Source: Pachyseris speciosa
Lineage: Eukaryota; Cnidaria; Anthozoa; Scleractinia; Pachyseridae
Length of the DNA: 64,000 bases
Reading direction: 5' to 3'
NCBI GenBank assembly: GCA_016490735.1
Contig: JAEMWC010000106.1
Location: forward strand, 55,001 to 119,000
Shown here: in pieces, positions 50,901 through 61,963 of the stretch
Layout of the letters: every line of letters starts with the position of its first letter
Position numbering within the stretch: position 1 is the first letter of the stretch
Notes under the pieces: model-generated
Seen by the model: the letters and a program-made list of their open reading frames with translations, nothing else
Database searches by the model: none
Told to the model about the DNA's origin: nothing
Made by a program: the position numbers and the translations under genes

Positions 50901-53900
50901 GTCAAACGGCGCATGATAGTCGATGATGGTTGAAGAGTCCTAAATTATCATCAGCTATCAGTGACTATCGCGCACCTGGTCAAATGGCAAAAACTATAAT
51001 CGACTAACATGACATTTTTGGGCAGGTTCAAGGTGAATGATAGTCAATGATAGTTAACAATTATTCACCGAAGTGAAGGTGAAAAGTGGTGGATATTACA
51101 CCACTTTCACCGACACTGAGGTGAATAATTGTTTTAGTATATACCACACAAGCTGGATAATTAGCGGACCAAAACATTACTTTATATGTGACAATATACC
51201 GACAAGTGGTGAGAAATTTTAAATTCTCGCGCACTGGCTGCTCGGAGGTGAATAGTACTTTGCTAATCACCTCCGAGTTAACCAATCAGAGCGCGCGAAA
51301 AGCTCTATTCACTTTTGTGGTAATTTATACTAACATCGACTATCATGCGCCGTTTGACCAGGGCTTTAAGAAGTGGCTCATGATTGACCTCCATATTTGA
51401 CCTACTAATAAATTACTAATCAAAACTATAACAAAATTCTCGAACGTGATTGGTTATCAACAGCCCGATTTGAGCACTAATAGGACAGTGTACGCGTCAT
51501 ACTCGTAATTAGACAGTGTAATAGGACAGTTTACCCGTCATGCCTGTGTAATTGGACAGTACGCGTCATTTTGGGCGCGCTGTTGTCGTGCATTTTGTTG
51601 ATTAAACTGCTATTAAATATTTACAGAAATTTCAAGCTCACGATACAACTTTTTAAAGACATGTTTCGGCATGACTCATGCCATCATCAGTTTAATGTGT
51701 TGTTTCCTTTTCCAGTGTTTATAAGTACGTTTACAATTTGAGTACGTTAGCAATTTGAAATTTAAAATACAGTAACAGTTACAATTATGCGCGCGCAAAT
51801 GCATGAGTGTGAATTACGTAATCGAGTCACAAGAAGCAAAAATCGTTGTTGTGTTGTAATTGCGCATTTAGTTCTGGTTTTAAGCGGCTGATGTAGATCG
51901 CTTCTTTGAGCTTAAGAAAATGTCTAGTTTTAGCTGAATCTATAATCTTGAAGCAGTCAACCGAGCATTTGCGTTTACAACTAAGTGAACCGTTCAGGTG
52001 TTTGAAAACATGAGAATTTTTGTCAGTTGAGAGATGCTCTTTTACCCTGGTTGTAAAGTGGCGTGACGTCTCGCCAATGTAACGCAATCCTGAACGGTTC
52101 ACTTAGTTGTAAACGCAAATGCTCGGTTGACTGCTTCAAGATTATAGAGGGTTACCACTCAGTGGGATAGAAAAAATTCCCTGACATTTCTCTGACTTTT
52201 CACTGACCACAAACCCATTTTCACTGATCATCCGAGACAAAACCGCAACGGAGACACGGAAATCAATTTTTTTTGCAGGAAGTTCCTAAAAAGACGTTAC
52301 CTTTCCTAACAAGGAATCTACTTCCCAAGCCTAATGGCTGGCCAAAAGTAAACTTCCATGACTTTTCACTGCTCTTTTTCCCTGACCGTTGCAACCCTCC
52401 GTATCGATTTCATTTGAGATGGGTACGTATACCCCCTTAACGTTTGGTGAGTTCATGCTAAGGTAACCTGCGATTAGGCTCTATTTTCGTTTGGGCCTGG
52501 TAAACCATTCACGGAAACAGACTTTTACGTACCTTCAGAGGCAAAACTTCTTTGTTCACGCCGTAGAAAAACGCCATTGCGCATGTCCATGAGCAAAGAC
52601 CAGCAACATTACCACAAACCTGTGAGCAAAAACAGCAGATAAATTAAGATGGTCATTCGATACCTAGCATCTTCAAAACAGGCCGGTGAAAATGGTTAAT
52701 GTTAAAACAGCCCTCTTTGGAAAACGGAGTTAGGACCCGGGAATGAGTTTGAAAAATTTATCGATTGGAAAAATTGTTTCCACTACGTGAAAGAGCATCT
52801 TAAAAATGGTAACCTGACCAAGAGGCTATTCAGCTGAAAAGAAGTTGAACAAACGCTTTTGAAAATCATGAAAGAACTAAATGTTATCGACAACTCAGTA
52901 AAAAAGCGCAGTGTGCGAGACGAGTTGTCGACAACAAAGCAGTTTCCCTTTTCGAGAACATTATTCACCAGAGGACCACAAACAGCACGAAGAGAAAAAG
53001 AAGTGCGATCAGTGGTCAAGAAAGGTTGTGATTCAGTGAAGGAAGGATGTACTGTGAAACTTGTCTGGATTCAAACTTAAGCGAATCCGAACTCGACTTT
53101 TGTCACAGATCCCTAGGTGGACCTTTTGGACTAGTGGCCTGTACTTGTGGGCTAGTGATGTTTTTGACCTACTATTGAATTGCCTAGTATCCAGAAAATT
53201 TAGTTACGGTATGCTATGGGGGACGCACTTTCCGAAATAGAAACATTTCTAAGGGGTTTTCAAGACATTGAAATTCATGTTATTTGCAGGCTTTTCATCC
53301 AAACGTGCTCAAACTTGCTAAGACCACTTATTTTGCGATGACCTTTCATGCGAGAAACCACTCAGCTCAATTTGATTGATTTTCAATTAATTTTCGATTT
53401 CTTCGCAGGCCCTTACTCTTTTCCAGAAGGCTCATTGACAAACCTTCTTGGCGGTTGCTAAGTTGTAATCTTCCATCTCCAAGTATGGCTGCAACAATTC
53501 CACTGCCTCCTCGTTTATGGTATCTTTAGGAAAATTCACAAGGTTTTGCAGAAATCCTCCCTGGCTCATAAGCTGTAAAAAGTAATTTTTTTTCATAAGG
53601 GTATAGACGTGATCATTAGAATGCATGGAATAAACTACAAAATACAAGGAAATTTAATAAGTTTCCATTCTAGGACCAGGCGGATTGTTGGGCAGAGGAA
53701 CGAAACAAAATTTGAAGTTCCGAAAGAACAGGGATGTGGGACGAAACACGGAAAACTGAAGATAGCTGCCTGGGTTAAGACACCCACTACTAATCGCGCG
53801 CTTACTTCACCAGTTGGCGCTACTTTTAGCGCGATCAGAAAGCTTAGAGATAAAAACAAAAACTGAACAGTATTACGAATATGGGGCATCGAACACGAGG

Positions 53901-56900
53901 ATTAATTGGAAGCATCATGTCTGATGGCATGATGGAAGGGAAATGATTAAACAAAAAACAGCCCCTACACGAGCGCTTTCAAAGAAACACTACTGTTTAT
54001 CCAGAAGCAGTGCATGGGGACTCGTTAATTTTTAACGGTATTTTTTTCGGTCTGACCTGGAAATATGTAAAAACTGTTTCGACAGAAAGACGATTTCTCA
54101 TAATCGCTAAAATAAGACTGTAAACATGATCATTTAGAAAGAAAAGAAGGAAAAGGTCGTTGTCATGGTGAGAATAGCCACAATGAAGGACTGCAGCGCT
54201 CTTTTAGCCCACGTCGCAGACGAAATTTAACCTTGTAAATAGCGCATGTCCTTCAAAGATTTCCCTCTTCGATATAAGAAGACGATATTTCCCGGGGCTA
54301 TATTACGTCTGCGACACAGGGTACGCAAAATACAGGCGCAGTGAGAAACCTCTAGGGATCAATAAACTCGGTCTTTTAAAGAAAGTTATTGATGGAAGAG
54401 CACCAGAATACCTTACTGCCAGCTTGGACACCCTTCGTTTTGAGCATAATTATCCCACAAGAGCCAAAACATCATACCGTTTACCGAAACCAAGAACCGA
54501 AGCAATGAGGAGAACAATTTCTGTTCTACCATAAAAGACCTCAATGCTCTTAACTTAAATCCAACGGCCTCTTTTAACTCGATGAAAACTACTCTGATTA
54601 AGAACACTGCTCCAATTTATACGGTAGATAATTTAAAAGTTAAAAGGCTTTTCTGATTTTTAAAATTTTTAGTATTATTGTTTATATCTTTGTACATAGA
54701 TTCTCCTTTTTACTTATCTACAGGCTTTTTATCTTAATTGTTGTAATTTTTATTCAATATTTTTGTTTTTATGGGGCCACAAGGGAGAATACGTTTATGG
54801 TAATAGGTGTTACCCTCTTTAAATAAAGGTTATTGTTATTGTTAGTGAGAGCAACGTCGAAAGATTAAGATTATTTACCTTCAGGGATTCAGACCAGCTA
54901 GGTGTCACGCATTCTCTCTCTGGATCAAACACCACCGGAGAAATGTTTCTTCTGAACAGCAGTGTCACGCAGTCCATGATGCGCATGATCAGATGAGGTG
55001 GTTTGGCGAGCTTACGGACTGTGGATATATCAGCTGCTTTGATCGTCTGGAACATCAATAAAGCCCTTAGTTAGTCACTACAAAAAAGATTTATTATTGA
55101 TTATAAAATGTTCAAATTATTACGCGCGCTATGATTGGTTCAATCGCGTGCAGTATAACTCAACATATGCACGCGCACCACGTACATTATTGGATTTTAT
55201 ATAATAAGGTGAATAGTTCGCGCGTTGTGATTGGTTCTTAGCTATGATCTATTAGAGGACAGATGCACAGATTACGTCATCACGACCCATTTTTTCCAGA
55301 AATGTGAAAATAAACAAGTTTTTCGCTTGCATTTTGTTTCTTTATTATATAAAACAAATAGATTCCATGTTGCCGTGCGTCTGTTCAGTAATAGATCACA
55401 GAAGACGTCAAAATGTGGTAAAAATATCAGTGACACACTCACCTGCGGCTCGTGTGCCACTTCTTTGTTTTTACGTAATACATAAAATATGAGCGAGAGA
55501 CCTTTATAGCCATTTAAAACGGCGAGCCGCAGGCGAGCCGTTTTAAAGCACATAAAGGTCGGACGCGAATATTTTATTTTACTTGTGAAATGAAACAATA
55601 GATTGTTTGTCGTGTTTGTAATGTTAATCAGTAGAGATCTGTGTCAAAGTTAACGCATACTAATTAGCGGAGTAGGACTCTTTTATGAAAGTTAATGATT
55701 CTTATTGGGGTTTAGAGAGGTATACATGTGACTCAAATACTACCCGTAGATTGGTCGTTAGTCTTATGAATTATTAATGACTTTTACGACACATTTTGAC
55801 GTCATCTGTGATCTATTACTGAACAGACGCACGGCAACATGGAATCTATTTGTTAAATACTGCACGCAGGACACGTCACAAGTGTGTGTGCGAGCAAATC
55901 TCTGGACGTGTTATAAGGAAAACAAAGTACAGTCAAACCTCTATTAAGCGGCCCTCTATTAAGCGGTCACCCTCTATTAAACGGACACTTATCAAATTCC
56001 CAAAAACTGGTCCCCTTATTTACTGTAAATTTGACCTCTATTAAGCGGTCTCCTCTATTAAGCGGACGCGGTCACCATTTAAAATTCCCAATTGGCTTAT
56101 TTTATTGTATTTTACCTCTATTAAGCGGTCGCGTAGTCAATAACAATGCGATATTTTCACACCACGATACGCGAACCAGGTCCATTGTCTTTTAAAAGGT
56201 CATTAAACACAACATAATATACATACCATCAGCGTAAGAGTGGTTCATGTCGAATGCCAAAACTGTACTTTATTAATGTGGTTTACAACAAAGACGAATT
56301 AACAAAGAACGTTAGAAGTTTAGGCGTGAACTTCCTTGAACATGAAGTTACTTGACGTTTTTCTCATATTTTGTGTCACTGTTGTTGTTAACCCGATACA
56401 TCATACTATATAAATGCCATGGTTCCATTCTAACCATATTATATCTAAATTTTGGAAAACCTCTTTTAAGCGGTCAACCTCTATTAAGCGGTCAGTTGGC
56501 TCTTTCCCAAGCATGACCGCTTAATAGAGGTTTGACTGTAAAAAGCAATAAAAACTGTGTGATTTAATCTATTCTTGGTTTTCAGTCACGCAAGTAAAAA
56601 AATAAAATCATCAACCATTCGATAGATAAAGTCAAGAAATTGAGATATTGTAGAATAGTAATAAATAAACAACATGCCAAAGTCTCAGGGCTGTGCGGTA
56701 TCCCGTACTCGAGTTATTCGGTAAAATCTACCACTCAAAATTATAGAGTTTAGTATGGACACGCCATGTTAGTGTCCCTCTGAGGGGCACAAATATGGCG
56801 GCCGGAAACGAGTGAAAACATCTGGAATTTACTTTTACTATCTCAAAGGCTTTCTTCTCTGTTTTGAGCTTGCAAAGATTCACATATACGCTTCTCTTGT

Positions 56901-59610
56901 CACGTTGGCTTTTCAGACCTAAAAAGACACACGGGGAATCGATGTTTTCATGTACGTGACATGCTTGTGAGCAGACATGTTCATGTCACACACTGTAATA
57001 AAATCTAAAATTCAAATTGCTCTATTTTCAAAACAAAGCAAGCTACCGAGCTGAAAACATGCAAGCAGATACATTTCTAAAACGTCTTTTACGTGATGAA
57101 GCTAAAAATGCAAAAGTCTGTTTAATTTTGAATTTTAGTTTTTTATGACGTCATGTGAAAACCAAGAATATTTCACATTATTTTGAACACAAAAGCAAAA
57201 TTTGGGGGCTGGAATGTCGTCAAATTTCATCAGCTGACTTCCCGTAAGAAGGCTCGCGCAAATCTCTGGGATATTTTATAAAAGAAATAAAAACTTGTTC
57301 CTCGTACATTGTTGAGCAATATAAACACTTGGGAATTTTTAAGAACACTCGAGAAGTGCGAGGAGCACTTGGTTACTGCTCGTTCTTCTCTAGGTACTTC
57401 TCTCGTGTTCTTAAAAATTCCCACGTGCTTATAAAACTCAACAATCCACTCGGCACGTTTTTTATTTCATTATTAGTATTCCCTAGCCTGCGCAACAAAG
57501 GAAATACGAGACGTCTGCACGCAGGCTAGGATTCCTCTGAAATGGGAAGTTTTGATTTATTCTATTTTTATTTGGCGGTTAAAGGGCGCGCTCAGAGCAC
57601 CTTTCTGCGAGTAACTATCCATCAAAGAATTCAAAAGAGGAGGAGAAACCTCAGCAAGTGAGATTAAATAACATTCTTGATAGAACAGTGGTAGATTTGT
57701 AACAGTCCGACCATAGTATTGCAGCTGAGTGTGGAGTACCGTAAATACGGCCACTAGCGGGCCGTAAGAATTTTGCCGTATTAACGGGTGGCCGCATTAA
57801 GTCCTTTGTTTATAAGAAAATGTATCCATGGGTGTTCCGTCGTGACGAGAAAAAGTGGCTGGAATAACGAGGTGGCCGTATGACGAAGTTCCACTGCAGT
57901 TTAAATTGAGCATGTCTTGTGCGAGGAAAAAAAAAACATAGCAAGGGCCGAAAGGACAACTGAAAAGAAATTCCCAAGCAGGAAACGAACTTATGACCTC
58001 CGTAACACCGTTCGGATGCTCTAACCACTGGGCTACTGGAACCCCTGGTGAGCCAGCTTGGCGCCGGTTACATGTGATTGCTTCGTATTCTGATTGGCTC
58101 ATTGCACTGTTTGTGTCTGTTGTGATTGGTCAGAGTACTTCCTTTGGTTTCGGTTTTATGACACTCAATTGACACCACGCTAAGTATAAAGTGATTTACA
58201 CTAACCTGCAGCGCGGCCTCTGCCTCCTCCAAAGCTGGTTTAGCTGCTGACAGTTTTTTCTCCGCGACTGCTTTATCAGCCTTAAAAATGTGGATAGATT
58301 TCGTTACCATCACAGTAATCAACAAATAATTGAAAACTGTACATTGTGCCATCAGCACTCACCTCAATTTCATCCACGATTGCTTGAGCTTTGTCCTTCA
58401 CCTTCTGCACGGAAGCCTTCACTTTCTCAGCCGCCTGTGCGCTTACTGTCACCTCTGCCAGTACCTAAACGAAACAGTACTATCTGTTCAACAGTAAAAA
58501 CTATTTAAGCGTGCTTGGGTGTCTGGAGTATTTGTGTGAAGGATTCAACCCCTGACCTCTGTGATACCGTTGCAGAGGTCGTGGGTTCGAGTCCCGCACA
58601 GCTGCAGTGCTCGACACTAACGTTAGTCCACTAGCCCAGGACTAGTAAAACTTAAATCGTTCTCATTCATTTCGCGAGACCAGTCACTGGACGAATGAAG
58701 AAGATTTCAAGCCTTTACACCGTACCTACTACCGCCGATAATCCTGAGCCAGATTTGCATTGTTCACCATAGGGCCACACAGTATAATGATTTCTCTATG
58801 TGTATCTTCGCCATATACTTCTCTTTCTTTTGTCATTTACAGTATCTTTTGTATTTTAGTATATATTTCTATTGTAACGTTGTGCAACAAAAATCGGAAG
58901 AAATAAACGTTTCTGTCACTGGAGAAATAAAAGGATGTACGGGGGGGGGGGGGGGGTACGGGGGCACCAGAAGAGGTTCCTAATTCCCGTGATGGACTAT
59001 TTTTTTTCTTTATTTGTTTTATGGACTAGTGACTTGTTCTTTTTTTTTTTCACTTCCTACCCCATTGTTACCCTAAGTTAGTGTCGAGCACCGGACAAAC
59101 CGGAACGTTTTTCAGGAAGCGGTTGTCGAGAAGAACTATCGTGACTACGTTAAATATCAACCTTGTCAGCCTTGACTGAAGCAACAGCAAGCTCCTTTTC
59201 CTTGACCACCAGTTCTTTGGACAGCTCAGCCACAGACGCACTCGCCTCCACCAGCTTATCCAGCCCAGTGTTCATTCGGTTTGCTAGCTCGCCAATATGC
59301 GATCTCTTCTCAGCGTAGATGGTTTTGTAACCGTCAACGAACGACAGGTAAGATTTGGGGGTCACGTGAGTTTGTCGACGGAACCTGCCATGTGATATTG
59401 ACTCATAAGAATTTTTTAGCTAAGAGTTTATTATTTCGTATTTAATGCATATACATATATATCCTGATTCATGTTATTTCATGTTATTTTTAAATTTGTT
59501 CTGTAATTTCAAATGTTTAGACGCCACAGAATTTGTACACAGGTATATCATACGATGATCTATTCATGTATTGCGCATAGGAACATGATTCCGTCATGTA
59601 GCATGCGCTA

Positions 59611-59676
<66 letters not shown>

Positions 59677-61906
59677 CATTATTTTATCCGCGAAAATCTC
59701 TCCTCCGACAAACATTCCCACATCTTTAAACACCTGAGAAGTTCTGAAAATTGTCGTTCCTTTGTTCAGAAGATTGTTTTAAAATTCTCGACTCTGCTTC
59801 CAGTAGCTCCCAATTGAAAATCAAGGAAGTCATGCACATCCTTTGGGAGCAGCCGTCTTTAAATTCCCAGGTCAAACACCTTAATTTATCCCTTTCATAT
59901 TAATTAGTCTCCTTTCTTAGCATAAATATTTTTACTTTTTTTGGGTTCGCGCCTTCATCCTTAATTATTCTTGTTAAGATATCTCATTGTTACACTATTT
60001 ATTGCTCATGCTGATTTTTTTCCTCACTGGAGAGCTGACGAGCGATGATGTCTCATCCGAAACATTTATTGTCTTCATTCAAAAATGAACTTCAAAAATA
60101 TCGTGTGGTTCAACGAAATAATATTATTATTACATTTGATTCAAAGACACGCACATTTTGAAGAAAAGAGAATCTTCGCAATTACTCATCCCGGTTTAAA
60201 ACATTGCCTGCCGAATTTCCTTAATTTTCAATGGAGCAATGAAAGTAAATTGCGTTTGCTTTGGTTTAACTTTACTTCGCTCTGTGATTGGTCAGCAAAA
60301 CGTGCGCCACTCTCTTAACCAATCAAAACCAAAACCACAACCAATCGCGACTTGCACGCACGCATTTCCGCGCGCTTTGCGCCGGTTATGTGTAATGCGC
60401 TCATTGCGCTGTTTCGGTCTGTTGTGATTGGCTGGAGTGTTTTAATATTCAAAGTACATTTCAGTTTGAAATGCGCGAGTGAGCATCTTCTATGTAATTC
60501 ACGCAATATAAGATATTAAACTATTATTATTATTATATTATTATTATTATTGATTGGCTGGAGTAGTTGTTTTGGTTTTGGTTTTACGACACTTATTTGA
60601 AAACTGCTTAAGTGATATCATTACCGATTTTATTTCAATTTACTGATGAACAGCTCGATCTACGAAAAAGGCGTTTTCTATGTCATCTCACACGCGCAGA
60701 TAAGTTATTTAGAGTCTAAACGACTGGCATTATTTCCTTCGGGCGCTTTTGTCGCAATCCTCTCAATAACACTGTGGCCTCTGATGTCTCACCCATGCTA
60801 CGAACATTTGCAACCGACATAATGCTGTTGATCCTTCAGATGGGGAAAATACGCAGTTAAACTACAGAACTTACCTTTCAAAATACTCCACGCAGGCTTC
60901 AGCCACACCATCATGGAAAGTACCCATGGTGCGCACGACACTTTGCTTAATGGCCGCTGAGCACGTGATATCAAACTTGGACAAGAAATAATCAGCCACT
61001 GCGATCAACGCATCCTTTGGCCAGCGGGTGAACCAGTCCATGGTGCAACCGCTGATCAGTCCAGGGAACTTTAAGGAGCGGTTACGGAATTTTTCCCCAA
61101 CCTGAAATTGAAAAACAATTAACAAATGACGGTGATTCTGGTCTCGTACAACTCGGTCTGGGACATTTTACCCTTGTATGTCACATGTTCAGGTTGCGTA
61201 CAAGCGTAGATAAGATGCTTATTGTGAATGAAGTATAAGGAAATAACACTTACAGGCGAGAAACACAAAACCACGTGCAGATTCCTCCTGGAGCGTGTGA
61301 TGAAGTAATTGTACAGGTTGTCGTTGGTTGGAGGTACTCGGGGCATCTCTTTCTTCATGGGTCCTATTAAGCCTTGAGTTATTTCGTCCAGTTCGTCACG
61401 AGCAAAAAGATTCGACACCTAGCGAAATAAACAAATAACAAACGCAAAACGCGTTTTTACTAAGCGGAATCACCATCAACGACTTTTTCGTTACTTTCTA
61501 TCTTGTTTTCGTTCTATTTAGAGCGGTTTTCAATTAAGCATCGAACGTAAATTGTGTTTGCCTTGGTTTTGCACTGCTTCGCTCTTGTGTGATTGGCCAG
61601 CAAAACTCCCGCCACTTTCTCAACCAATAAGCCTTGTTCACACTTGTGAGATAAACACAAGCGTAAATGTAATGACAACTCAAAAACTGAAATAATGTTG
61701 AGTTTTTTTTTTTTTATTGGGGCCGGGGGTATAACAGTTTGCCTGTGCAGTGCGAAATACAAAGAAAATCCTGACTTAAATTTAACGATTTCAATACATA
61801 TATTTAATATTTTACTACTTCTGTAACTAGAAGAAAATTAAATAAAAAAAAAATGAAATTAAACTACATCCGGTTTTTCAATTTGGAACAGCCTGGGAAC
61901 CTTTGC

Positions 61907-61963
<57 letters not shown>

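Noticed and set aside
52859..53080. 73-residue plus-strand Lys/Arg-rich frame
   Set aside because: No recognisable domain, and it lies in an intron with no partner exons.
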